From Isoetes taiwanensis (Eukaryota; Streptophyta; Lycopodiopsida; Isoetales; Isoetaceae): a stretch of DNA of 64,000 nt. A model generated the notes under the pieces. It did not search any database. It saw nothing but the letters and a program-made list of their open reading frames with translations, and was not told where the DNA came from. This document shows, one piece after another, positions 11,601-22,315 of the stretch. The first letter of the stretch is position 1, and each line of letters starts with the position of its first letter. A program made the translations under genes and the position numbers. The stretch lies in assembly GCA_021234155.1 (NCBI GenBank), contig JAJEKV010000502.1, forward strand, positions 104,059-168,058, given 5' to 3'.

Positions 11601-12448
11601 GGAACGATTTACATGTGCCCTTGAGGAGAGTCATCCACGAAAAAAGACTAGCTCTTATTTGCGGCCGTCACCACTTTTTCTTCGATATCGTTTCTTTATG
11701 TTTCTCTAGGCAAAACATGGCACTATCATGACGATGATGCTGGTGCATGTAAACTTTTTAGTGTAAAAAAACGCCTAGGCTATTAGTGTCAAAGGCTGAA
11801 ATAAAACTCAAATCTTAGACGGTTTAAAGATATGGCCCTGATTAGGTCTTCCACGTGCTAAGAATAAGGGAGATGAAGGGGTGAGGATACCAAGGGGGCT
11901 GAGAAGATCTGTTGATTAGATTAGAAAAAGACACAAGTATTTATGAAGCAAGGAGTATAAGCTATAATATATACGCTAGGGATATATATACATTAAGTGC
12001 AGGAATAGACCATGGGCCATAAAAGTTTTTGAAACGAACGAATGGTGGCAATGCCAAATATAGGGGGGGCATATTGTCACGATCAACCATTGACGCGAAA
12101 AGATTTCCCACATTCATTATTTATAGCCAACCCTCTGCATACGTGGCATCCACATCCAACGACCTCCCGCCGCCAACCCACGCCCCATCCCAGCCGTCCG
12201 TTGGCCCGGCGACGGACGGCCCGATCCTCCCCGCCCCCAACGGCTCGATGTCGCTGGAGAGTACAGGCCGTAGGCCGCACGTGCGGGCCCTTTTTTACCG
12301 TCCCGATTTACCAGGAGATGGCAGTAACTAAGCAAAAAGGATTCCATTGGGGAAATGTAATTTCATGGTTTTGCGACCTAGGTTGAAGGCGGCGATGGCT
12401 GTTTTCTTTTCTTGATTCGTCGGTCCTCGACCTTTGGAAGCTCTGGCT
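11601..12448 (+). promoter_or_regulatory. Upstream region and probable 5' UTR of the ARID-HMG gene
   Basis: TATA-like stretches lie at 11962-11972 and 11981-11990, about 460 bp before the coding start. 12130-12300 is markedly GC-rich compared with its surroundings, as expected near a plant gene start. Upstream ATGs occur (for example at 12042, opening a 114-codon frame), so the leader could carry upstream ORFs or an unannotated leader intron. The core promoter call is inference from base composition and position only. Confidence 0.35.
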
Positions 12449-15400
12449 ATGGCGGATTTATCCCCCGCCGCGCCGGATTTAGGGCCCCCAAGCCCCTCCC
12501 CGGCTTCTTTTTCGTCTCCTCAGCTCCCTGCCGAATTAAATTTTGCCTCCAGTAGCCCGTTCCAGCCTCAGAATCCTTCGGATGAGCCTGTTCCCCGCCC
12601 TCCTTCCCCCCTTCCTCATCCTTGCTTGCCCAAAGACTCTGATGCAGCCCTTTTGATTGGCCTTCGCGACGGTCCTTCCGGGTGGCGGATTGATTCTTGC
12701 TCCAAAATTTCTTCCTCCAATTCACCAGGAAATGATCTGCAGCCCGTTGATCCGAAACAAGAGCCCCCTGCTGAGAAATCTCTGCAGAAGTCTGCAGAAA
12801 AGACTCCTGATCGCAGCTTCGACAATGGCACCCAGCAGGTCGACTTTTTGAAGCATGCAAGGCCCAGGATCGACTTGCAAGAGCCTCCGGAGATGGAGCC
12901 CGAGGCAGAAATGGATATTGATAATGCAGCAGGACATGCAAGTTCTGTGACAAACGAAAATCAACAACCTGCGTATGAGAGCTTTTCTAAAGGTAGCCTT
13001 TCTTCCATTCCCGAAGGTTGTGCTTCCAATTCTGCTTCGGATTTGAACTCGCCAGAGTGTGAAGTAAAACATGGACTGGAGAAATCTTCGCCGGAAAAGC
13101 CCAAGAGCGCAAATGGGTCGAAAAATTTGGTGTTCGACATTAAGCGAGAATCTGTCTCAGGCTTACCTTTTGAGCCTTCTAAGACTGTGGGGGATAAGAT
13201 TGAGAAAAGTTCCGCAACTGTAATACCGTGGTTGCATTGCAAGGCGGAAGAGTTTGTGCCCAAGAAGCAGAAGGTTTCTCCCCATCATAGCTTACAGGAG
13301 AACCGTTACGAACAACACAGGAACTCCCCGTTTCAGCAATATGAACAGCCAGATAGCCGGAAGCATCAGCTACCTAAGCTCTCATCTGGGCATTCAGAAC
13401 AACATATAGAATCCCGGAAGCATGATTCTGATTATTTTCAACAGCAAAAACATGCAGAAGGGTCCATATTGAATGCAGTTCCTCTCTCTCCTTTGCAGAA
13501 ACTTGGTTCCTCTATTCTTCCTGTTGCTACTGTTTGCCATCCTCAGATCTATCCTTTGCCTCTTGCTAACCATGAAGAAGTAATTCGTAGCCCCGAGTTG
13601 TTTAGAGATACCTTGATCAAATTCCATGCTTCTCTGTGGGGAAAGTTTACGTGAGTGCATGCAAACCAATCTATACAATTACTGTTCATTTCTTACTGTT
13701 CACATCACTTTTTGGCATGTTTTTTATGTTTGCATGGTGTGCAGTATTCCAAGGATCGGGGGGAAACAGTTAGACCTGTATCTCCTTTATCGAAGTGTTA
13801 CTGATCGTGGAGGATTGCAGCAGGTAAGATTTATATGCAGTTCTTTAGTTGGCATGCCGTCCATTTTCTACAAAATAATTGTGCTTCTGGCTACCCATAC
13901 AACGTGTGTGTTTCAAATTTTTTTGATATGGGTTGTTGCTATTGCCATGCAGCGAGACTTATTAGACCTTACCGTTTTTCTGGAACCATGTCAGATGCAT
14001 GCACACTATCTTAACGAATAAATATTAAGATATAGCAAGGCATAGCGATTAACAATCTACTGGTGAAAGACTCTCTCGAATGCAAGCATAATAAAAATAC
14101 AAACATGGAACGATGGGGTCAGAGCAAAGAAGTTGAAATAGACCTCATTTTTTAGAACATGTTTAAAGAAAAATATGTGCTTTGACATTGTCAACGATTT
14201 GTCAGTAAGTTGTGTTGCTTTACATCAGGTCATTGAAGATGGGAGATGGTCAGAAATTGAGAAATCGTTCAGTTTCTCTCCCTCTACGACGAAACGATCT
14301 CTTGTTTTACAGAAATACTACATCAGTCTGCTGTACCACTATGAGCAAGCCTACTTTTTCAGAATCAAGGGACCACTTGTTTTTCCTCCTGGTAGCTGCT
14401 GTTCTGAATTTTCAGGTCCTGAACAGATTATTTTGTTCTGATCCCTCTTTGTGTAATCAGCTTTGTTGCCAAGTCCTATACCCGAACCTTCAACTGAAGT
14501 TGCATGTGAACCTGAGGAACAGTTTTCGGGTGGAAAGCGAAAGGCAATGGATTCTCCAACCGGAGGTGTAAAGTCTTTGAAAGACTGTTAATTCTTTTTA
14601 TCATGCACTACTTGGATAAAGAATGATGAAGCAGCTCGTGTTCTGGTGTTCTAATTTCTTAAATTGCTCTTGATTTTATTAGTAATGGATTGAAAAAGAT
14701 TAACCTATGTTGACTTTAGCTTGCTGGGTGATGAATGTTTAGGTTTGAAGGAGCTAACACCAAGAAAACGGAGGATGGACATCCCATCTCTTGAAGGTTT
14801 AATGTTCTTCTTAGCAAGTGTTTAAGTTTTACGTAATTTTCTTGTTTCCTGTTCAATGAAATGCCTTTATTTAGCTATCCTTATTGTGAATGCAGAAGAC
14901 CCTTCTGCAGTTATAGGACATACAGTTACTGGTGCCATAGAAGAAAAAATTGAGCACGGCTACCTAGTTACAGTAATGCTTGGCAGTGAAAAGTTGAGGG
15001 GCATCTTATATAGTGTCCCTTCTAGCAGTGATGTGCCCCAGTTTGTTTCAGTGCCTGCTCTTGCAAGTGCAACTAGCACCTCAATTATGTATGCAGAACA
15101 GGAAGGAGGTTTGTCCATGAAAAGACAAAAGAGACCCAAATCATCACGAAAAGATCCAAATGCACCCAAGTACAACAGGAGTGCATATAACTTTTTCTTT
15201 GCTGAGCAGCATTCAAGATTGAGAGTGCTTCATCCAAATAAGGATAGAGGGATTAGCAGAATGATTGGGGACTTATGGAGCAACCTCACAGAGGAACAAA
15301 AGCTGGTAATATTGTATATTAAGTACTATTTCTCACTACTCTTTTGTCTGAAATGTTTGCTTTGCAGCCATATCAAGAGCGGGGCATGAAGGACAAAGAA

Positions 15401-15790
15401 CGATACAAGAAAGAAATTCGTGAGTATAAAGAGAAGAAAATGCAGAACACTAATCAGAGTGTGGTTAAAGAAATCGAGCATCATAGTAGGGTCGAAACAC
15501 ATGGTAATCATCTTGATATCAACAAGACATATCAGCTTCCTGTGGAAAGTCAAGTTATTCCACAAGTTTGTGAACATAAAATGACAGCTGACCATGTTGG
15601 GAGCAGCAGACCAAGTCAGACAGATAGCGATGATTCTGACTCTGATGTTGACGGGGGTAACTCTGAATTCTATGTTTCTTTCAATAAGCCCAATACAGCC
15701 ACGGTTCCTTTCAAGGTAAAACAACAAGATGGGAGGACAGAAGGTGTGGAGCCTTCTTTGTCTGTTTGCCAATTAGGTGCTTATGGCTAG
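12449..15790 (+). CDS. ARID-HMG DNA-binding protein (HMGB9/10/15 class), 7 exons
   Basis: Nuclear DNA-binding protein pairing an ARID with an HMG box, a plant-specific class (Arabidopsis HMGB9, 10, 11, 15) that binds AT-rich DNA and helps control transcription. Exons by GT..AG and frame: 12449-13650, 13745-13823, 14229-14391, 14461-14565, 14743-14796, 14896-15305, 15368-15790; all phases agree, giving 811 residues. The start is the first in-frame ATG after a stop at 12413 (context ATGGCG). Residues 1-380 are Pro/Ser/Gln-rich and probably disordered; ARID about 381-475 (LFRDTLIKFH, IPRIGGKQLDLYLLY, LLYHYEQ); basic KRK/PRKRR at 507-528; a conserved linker with IEHGYLVTVMLGSEKLRGILY about 553-573; HMG box about 621-693 (DPNAPKYNRSAYNFFFAEQH, MIGDLW); acidic DSDDSDSD tail near 757-764. 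Arabidopsis relatives have roughly 320-450 residues, so the N-terminal extension is odd. Intron 6 (62 nt) and intron 3 (69 nt) are short. Exon 4 is the least certain. Confidence 0.9.
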
Positions 15791-16680
15791 AATAGTTTAT
15801 GGTACTCAGCCATTGTACAGTGTGAGCATCTGTGTAGTGTTAACGCGCTTATTGCAAATCCTCTTCCAGTTTGTTTAATAGAGGAAAACACAAGATTATC
15901 TTTTATTGAGTTCCTCCCAGGTCATCTCTTTTTCTTAGTTGCAAGAGAGAAGCTGCTTGCTATTCTTGCTGAACTAGACCTGCTTGTAAAGTATCGTGTA
16001 AAGGAAGAAAGAGACATTAATAGGAATTTTATTTTTTTTGTTTGCAGTTGTTTAATGGTCTTTTGTACTAGTTTTGAGCATGAACTATGGGTAAGGCACT
16101 TTATAAAGCCAAGAGCACTATGAACGGAAAGGTGACCTTTTTATAATATCCCCATTATTTATGTTTCTCTTACTAGTAAGAGGTTTTTCTACCCCCGATT
16201 TGTTTAAGGCATTCCTTCTTTTGGCTTGAACTCCATATTTTGGACGTTTTATTGCATTGGATCACGGAGCAGCTTCAAACAGACAGATCGTAGAACAGAA
16301 AGATCTTTCAAATCACTAAGTTGCAGCTATTTTCACAAATGTAGCTCAATGGATCTTTCCTTCGCTTCCCCCTCCCTAGGTTACAAAATATATTTAGCTT
16401 TTGGAAATTGCTAGCTTTATAAGCTTTCTGACTGTTCAATATTTATTGTCTACTCACAAGTATTAACTGCTCCATTGATCTTCTATTCTATTTCTGTATT
16501 TATTTTTATTCATTTCAAAGTTTATTTTTTTTTTCGTCCTTGATTTTTGACCATTGATCTGCGGCGTGTCGAAAATACATGACCTCGGCTCCGTCCTCGG
16601 CGGGATTCTGTATTCTTATGCCGGATAAAGCAATCTCGGGCCTATTAAATTTTTAGCCCACAATTCCCATGCTACTCACC
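15791..16680. other. 3' flank of the ARID-HMG gene
   Basis: This should contain the 3' UTR and cleavage site. I see no canonical AATAAA in the first 300 bp, which is common in plants. T-rich stretches occur at about 16029-16041 and 16525-16537. A motif TGTTCAATATTTATTGTC...CACAAGTATTAAC at 16433-16470 recurs in diverged form at 17508-17543, suggesting an old repeat pair about 1.1 kb apart. No other gene. Confidence 0.35.
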
Positions 16681-16760
16681 AATGGTCCAAAACACCTACA
16701 TGGTTATGGTCCAAACACCTACATGGTTAGAAGAAAAAAAAAAAAAAAAAAAAAAAAAAC
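16681..16760. repeat. Tandem 22-bp duplication followed by an A-run
   Basis: ATGGTCCAAA(A)CACCTACATGGTT is present twice in tandem (16682-16705 and 16707-16728), then GAAG and an A-run to 16759. A short duplication beside a homopolymer is compatible with the tail of a retro-inserted sequence, but no coding part is visible upstream. Confidence 0.5.
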
Positions 16761-17819
16761 CCCCCAAGACACTTAGCCCCTGTTCACCCAGACTGCCGGC
16801 GTGCCTCCAGGCCCACCTTCTGCGAGTTACACTCATACCCCCTACTTGTGAGCCAACATACCCCCCACTTGTGAGCCAAGGCCATAAGATTCAACTGCCC
16901 AAGATTCTCATGCCCCTACACAAGGAAACAAGCTATGATTTAGTCAGGTAACATCTCTGTAAAACAACTCCGCAAAAACAGATCAACAAAGTTCAAAACA
17001 ACAGGCTATGATTTACAACTCAAAACAACTCTTCAAACAGATCCCACACACAAAATCCCATTAATCACTGTTGTATCCCATTAATCACCGCGGAGCATGC
17101 AAATAACTCTCCATTTCTCGAAATTTATACATCCTCGACCATTGCTCTTCATTGCCGACTGCTCAAATCCAGATAAAATCCAAGGAAGAAGGAACGAACA
17201 AAAAGATCTTTAGCTTTTGGATGATCCGCTTTCAAGCTTTCCGACCATCCATATTTAGCGCCTACTCAAAAAGGAAATTAACATGCTTTCATTTATCCTT
17301 CTATTTCTCAAACCATGCATACAAACAACAAGAAAAACATGCATTCCCGAAATGCTACCTTGATTTCGGACCATTGCCTCAAATCAATAAAAAATCGCTT
17401 TGCATAACGATTTTTTCCATACAATACCCATGCTAAATTAGGCCAAAAACCATGGTGAGATACGGGTCCACAAATAAAAAAACGAAACAATTAGAAGTTT
17501 AGCCCCCCTGCTCAATATTTATTTTTTGTACCCACAAGTATTAACCGGCCCCATAGTAGCTTTTGTCGAGCCCTCCTTTTATGCCTCTTTTAAAAGACAA
17601 GGCTTTTGTTAAGCCCTTCTATGCCTATCGTGGATGATTTTGGTATGTCTTTTAAGAAGACAGGTTGCCACTATCCTAAGGTAGATTAGATTTAGGGCTA
17701 AATAGAAGACGAAATAAATCTTGTAAAGATTTGGAGGTTTCGAACATTTGATATTAATGCTTTATTATTTTATTTTATACACCTTTCATCCTCATTTCCC
17801 TCCCATCCTTTTTCCCATC
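16761..17819. other. Intergenic; no recognisable gene
   Basis: AT-rich and low-complexity with small ORFs only. Diverged internal repeats are present (ACCATTG-containing and CTTTC(A/T)AGCTTTC-containing segments near 17142-17285 and 17350-17380). No homology recognised. Confidence 0.35.
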
Positions 17820-18600
17820 ACTCACCTCCTACATTGTTTGGATTATATATTGACCACCTCGAGAATCGGCTTGCTTACCATGAAGGTGGAGGGGCTCATC
17901 TTGTTCAACGTTTGATATATATGCATATGCAAATGATGTAGATCTTTTAGTTTACACTCCATGAGTCACAACATTTGGTTACTTTACTTTCTCGTCATGA
18001 CACCGAATGCAAAGTTAGCGGAGAGGTACTCTTGAGATCATCTTCTAGACACATAGACAACTCTCGCTTTCCTATCAAGGTCAAGAGGTTGAAGTTGTCC
18101 AAACTTTTTATGCGATGCAGGAATAATTGCCCACTTAAGTTTAGGATTTATAACCGGGTCCCATCAGTCACACTTGTTCACATTTTTGGTGGAGCCAGTT
18201 CTTTTATATGGTGGAAGTGTGAGGGCCAAGTCATATGATATGCCACTTGAGAAGTGTTATTATGATGTTCACGGGATGATCTCTATTTTACACATCTTGT
18301 CTAGAAAAGTCTTTCTCAATCAAAATTTTAGAGTGAAGTCCATGGTTCCATTCCGTATGTAATTCTTTCAAAGAAAAGACATAGTTCATCCCTCTTCAAC
18401 GTTCTACTCTAAAACATCACATAATATACTATGAGAGGCCGTCCATACCTCATCTACACATTGTTCATAGGTTCGTAGCGCCTTAAAGCCTACTGAAAGG
18501 AGAAACGAGCCGGTCAGTTTTCGAAGTGCAATGTGAAATAACATGGATGTATATAGGTACGAAACAATGAGGATTGCAATCGCTTGAAACAATATCTAGA
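17820..18600 (+). pseudogene. Non-LTR retrotransposon reverse-transcriptase remnant, second family
   Basis: Across frames the order fits a LINE reverse transcriptase palm and C-terminus: a YIDHLENRLAYHEGGGAHLVQ-like block at about 17845-17915, a degraded palm (MQMM..IFFTP, where the family has YADD followed by a hydrophobic run) at about 17930-17960, and FTFLVEPVLLYGG at 18177-18215, matching the family's L-V-x-P-V-L-L-Y-G motif, followed by a short LEKCYYDVHGMI-type tail. It is unlike the other LINEs in the window, which have the zf-RVT tail. Multiple frameshifts; no poly(A) seen. Family assignment is by motif order only. Confidence 0.55.
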
Positions 18601-19218
18601 TACATGCTTCTTTAGTAAGGCTTTGAGATGCTAATGCTTTGGAGCTATTAAATACATCATACTATAAGAGCCAGATTAATCCAACACTAGCTCGTAGTTT
18701 ACAGCAAGGTACCTAATGTAACATTTGCCCATGAAGAAGAATAGGATGATTGCATCCATTCGCACTAAAGCACATTGGACTCAGAATTGAAACATGCAGA
18801 TCAAGAAGAGGAGAAAACATGCTATGTCAATGTTGTCGAATGAGAGTTATTTAAATAAGTGCCACATTCTTCAAAATTGACAAAACATTTGCACCTTAGC
18901 AGACATGATATGCCTGGTTGTTTGCATCTAATCAACCTCTGTATGTGATATTGCATATGCCTTCAGTAATGGCATTATTCATCTAAGAAGTCCTTCACAT
19001 GCACACTCAGTTGTGTTCTTCATTACTATATCAACATGTGTGTATATATACATTTATCTCATGAGCTTATTATTGCTTAGGTGTTTTTTCTAAAACCTTT
19101 CGGGAGGGTTTTTTTTTTTTTTTCTAAAATTTTGGACAGTTCTAGACCTGCCGCACTTTTTATATATGGGCCCTATAAGCCTGTTAATCTCCGTGGATGA
19201 TTCAATTTATTTGATTCA
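18601..19218. other. Intergenic; no recognisable gene
   Basis: AT-rich, with a T-run of 15 at about 19109-19123. No ORF with recognisable homology. Confidence 0.35.

Positions 19219-19307
<89 letters not shown>
19219..19307. repeat. Compound microsatellite (TC)10(AC)34
   Basis: TC dinucleotides run from 19219 to 19238 and switch directly to AC to about 19307. The open frames reading through it on both strands are repeat artefacts. Such long alternating purine-pyrimidine tracts are length-variable and can adopt Z-DNA. Confidence 0.95.
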
Positions 19308-19312
<5 letters not shown>

Positions 19313-19858
19313 GTAGAGATCGGCCACATGCTTGAAATTTTTTTGTCTCGTCAGATACAAATGAGACAAGATAGCTCGAGAGAAGATCAGAGACGAGCTT
19401 CTTTCAAGCCTTAACAGTGGCCATTTTGAACAGTTTTCTACCTCCCCGCCGGATTTTTTCCCTCCAATTCGATTCCGGTTGACCATCCCATATGGGATAA
19501 TTCGTTCTTCATTCAATCTTCAAAATTCAAGATATTGGACCTGATCCAAGAAAACGAGCTCGAGGATCCTATAGCAATAGTGGATGAAGAAGATTTTCAA
19601 GACGATACCACTAGTTTTCCATGTGCATCTTCCGGTTACTCCTAGCTACAACATCGCGATTAAGAAGACCACCGAGAAGATTCTGGGTTTGTCCTAAACA
19701 AACAACTCACTGGGATAACATTGACAATCATGCTTGGAATTGCCTTCCTTCATTCGAAGATGATATGTGACATCATTTTTGTTGTAATGAAGAGAGGGTC
19801 ATTTGAGAAATTGTTGGCCTTATTGTGCCATACCGACGTAATTGTGCCGTAGGTCGGA

Positions 19859-20300
19859 TTTTTTTTTTTTTTTTTTTTGAAAGAACGAGATTTTTATATT
19901 ATATATGAAATAAAGAGTACAATGCTTCATTGCACATAGAGGATTACTACAGAGTAATCCTCACATCTTCATCCTCTATGTGTAGAAACTTATTATCGCT
20001 CAAAAGTCGATATACATTAAGTGCATAAATCCTCCAACTTGGTAACGGATTATACAAGAAGATGCAAGGAAAGAAAGTTCCCAAAGATTCAAATAATCTT
20101 AGAAGGCCGAATAGAACATTTAGAAACAATGAGGAGTTTAAAGAAGTGACGGGGTCCTTGTCATGCCGAAAGCACCAAATAATGTAGGCATTATCGAAAA
20201 GGCATGGAATTCTAAGCAACTCGAACATGGCGTATTCGACCGATCCAAATCGCCTTGATAGTACCTGGTATTTGCATATCAAGTATCAATAAAGAACACC
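19859..20300 (-). mobile_element. LINE-like 3' end on the minus strand
   Basis: A T-run at 19859-19878 followed by GAAAGAACGAGATTTTTAT is the complement of a LINE/SINE poly(A) tail and its A-rich lead-in. The minus-strand frame 19947-20282 (111 codons) is leucine/phenylalanine-rich (RIYALNVYRLLSD) and could be the terminal part of such an element, but I cannot match it to a domain. The 5' limit is unknown. Confidence 0.5.
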
Positions 20301-20986
20301 CAAGCTTTTAGTACCGAGTGGCTATTCAAGCATAGCGCCTCTTGAAATAGCGCTTGCTTTTTTAGGAACCGCTCAAGCTTCAGACTTGAGTAAATAAACC
20401 ACTTTTCGCCTCGCCATCCAATCTATTATTCCTCTTCAATCAATATATCAAAGTTTCTAAAATTATTCCACAAGACCTCCCGCCATACATGAAAATTTCT
20501 GATCATATCATCAGAATGGATCTTTCTTGCTAGTAAGAAAGAGCGGGAGAAGGAAACAACGGGCCCGATAGAATAAAACCTCGGGGAAAATTAAAGTTTT
20601 AATGTCAACCTAAAGAGTAGCTTCTCTTACCGATTCCAGACCTATCTACTCCAACCTTATAGGCAATATTTTTCGCGCAGATTCGCATGAATAGAATGGA
20701 ACCAGATTCTCAAATTGCCTAATCCCTTCTGCTTACAAAGCAGATAGCATTATGCTTTCAAGAAGCAGGAGCGTAATACGTTAGTGGCATGAAGCAAACC
20801 GTGGAAAGATCCAACCTAAAGTCGCCCAGTGACTTAAACATCACAAGAAGCCGTAAAAGACTACTGGAACGTTCATTCCTTTGCTAGCAACCTAAAAAGT
20901 ACTGGAGACCGGGGATTGGAGCAAGAAAGTTCGAAGTAGGGGAGAGAGAGGCGGTCCCTCTCTCACGGCCACTAGCCAGAAGCTGA
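20301..20986. other. Between LINE-like end and Harbinger transposase; unassigned
   Basis: No recognisable coding region. Part may belong to the minus-strand LINE-like element (20301 onward) and part to the 5' end of the Harbinger element just downstream. GGGAGAGAGAGGCGG with a nearby CCCTCTCTC can fold (about 20939-20966). Confidence 0.3.
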
Positions 20987-21943
20987 GGGTTAGAAGGCCA
21001 AGAAACATTGAAAATTGCGCAAGTAGGCCAGAAGGTTAGGCCCCCTGTAGATCCTAGGAAAATAGTAGCTATGGTACTCTACTTTCTTGCTCATGGTGAG
21101 ATGCCATTGCATGTTGGTCAAAGGTTTTATGTTGGAAAAGCCATAGTCCAAAAATATACCAAGAAGATGAATTTAGTTTTAGCATCCAAGACCATGCTTT
21201 ACTTAAAATTCATTGCCTTACCCTCGGGCCAGAGACTCCATGATATCATGAAGGAATTTGAAGATGCCACAGGTTTTCCTAGTATTTTTGGTGCTGTTGA
21301 TGGTTCTCACATTTTCTTGTACAGAAAGCCTTAGAGGAAAGACAAAGGGGATGATTACTACAGCAGACACAAGAAGCATTCCTGCCTCATGCAAGGTGTA
21401 GTAATACACTCTAGAATGTTTATCAATGTGTGTGTTAGTAGGACAGGATCTGTGCATGATTCCAATCAGTCCAAGAAGAGTCTATTGTATAAGAGGCTAG
21501 CATCAAAGCAGATTTTGCAGGAACCTACTGTCCAAATGACTGGAAAAACAATTAACATGAGAGGTAAAATACTGGATGCAGATGTGACAATTACTATTCC
21601 ACCAATGCTTTTAGGGGATTTAGCATATCCAAGCAGAAGGTTCTTCATAAAGGTATTTCCAGATGGCACAGGGGCTTCTGGCAGGTTCAACAAGAGGATT
21701 TGCAAGGGCAGAGTTCGTATAGAGAATGGATTTGGGATAGTAAAAGAGAAGTTCAGGATCCTCAAGGCTTTGCCTATTCATGTTGGCAGGGCAGCCAAGA
21801 TCATTCATGCAACATGTGTTTTGTGGAATTTCTGCATTATGGAGGATTTAGAATTGGAAATGTTGCCCTTGGAAGCGGAGTTACCAGATATGAACTATTA
21901 TGAAACTGAAGAGATGAACAAGAAATTAAAGAAGGAGACTTGA
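20987..21943 (+). pseudogene. PIF/Harbinger (DDE_Tnp_4) transposase with one in-frame stop
   Basis: The frame is open from 20987 to the TGA ending at 21943 except for a single TAG at 21332-21334. Usable start codons are TTG at 21008 or ATG at 21071. The N-terminal part (KIVAMVLYFLAHGEMP...VGKAIVQKYTKK) matches the helix-turn-helix region before the catalytic core. Catalytic acids are visible: D in FGAVDGSHI (21299-21301), D in LLGDLAYP (21617-21619) and E in RVRIENGFG (21722-21724), about 105 residues and then 34 residues apart, as in PIF/Harbinger. SRTGSVHDSNQ and ALPIHVGRAAKIIHATCVLWNFC are further family landmarks. About 312 codons remain, near family length but probably missing some N-terminus. 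I could not find flanking TIRs. The stop could be a recent mutation or a consensus error. Confidence 0.85.
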
Positions 21944-22080
21944 TAAGACATGTCATCTTCCAAAATAGGGATGGCGGAAACTCAATTTAATTCTTTCATT
22001 CATTTCAGTAAATTACTTACATCTGAACTCAACGTGAATGTTATTCCATCTGTTAAAATTAATAGATATCCTATTTCGCT

Positions 22081-22215
22081 ACTACAAAAATAGGCACAAA
22101 TGGCAAAAACAAATGACATATTTTCATGAATTTGCCACTTGCGTCATTGTAATGGGCAAATAAAAAAATGTGACATGTATGTGCCATTTAAGTGACAATT
22201 ATTTTGCCCTTTATT
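22081..22215. mobile_element. CACTA-type terminus with subterminal repeats
   Basis: CTACTACAAAAATAGGCAC resembles the CACTACAAAAA end of plant CACTA elements. It is followed by repeated GGCAAA, TTTGCCACTT, GTGCCATTTAAGTGAC and TTTTGCCC motifs like those at 3990-4330. No transposase is attached on this side; it may be a solo end or a non-autonomous derivative. Confidence 0.5.
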
Positions 22216-22221
22216 GGCCTG

Positions 22222-22267
22222 TGTTTAGGGGTTTAGGGTTTAGGGTTTAGGGTTTAGGTTTAGGTTT
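22222..22267 (+). repeat. Interstitial telomere-type repeats (TTTAGGG)
   Basis: Four near-perfect TTTAGGG units with flanking variants (TTTAGGGG, TTTAGG). This is the plant telomere repeat, here in an interior position. Confidence 0.85.
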
Positions 22268-22315
22268 CATCCTGTAGCATTTCATCCCACAAAAGGGATG
22301 AAATGCTACAGGATG
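22268..22315. repeat. Perfect 21-bp inverted repeat with 6-nt loop
   Basis: The left arm 22268-22288 starts CATCCTGTAGC and the right arm 22295-22315 is its exact complement, with the loop ACAAAA. It starts immediately after the telomere-type repeats. As RNA it would form a flawless hairpin; as DNA, a cruciform. Too perfect and short for a typical plant miRNA precursor, so an insertion or double-strand-break-repair scar is equally possible. Confidence 0.85.

Noticed and set aside
12042-12386. 114-codon ORF upstream of the ARID-HMG gene
   Set aside because: GC-rich leader sequence with overlapping frames on both strands; at most an upstream ORF, not a separate gene.
12434-12448. TTG at 12434 as the ARID-HMG start
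   Set aside because: The first in-frame ATG is at 12449 in a good context; a non-ATG start is not needed.
12447-12953. 168-codon antisense ORF
   Set aside because: Shadow of ARID-HMG exon 1; no domain and no promoter evidence.
19166-19516. ORFs rich in HTHTHT and VCVCVC on both strands
   Set aside because: Translation of the (AC)n array.
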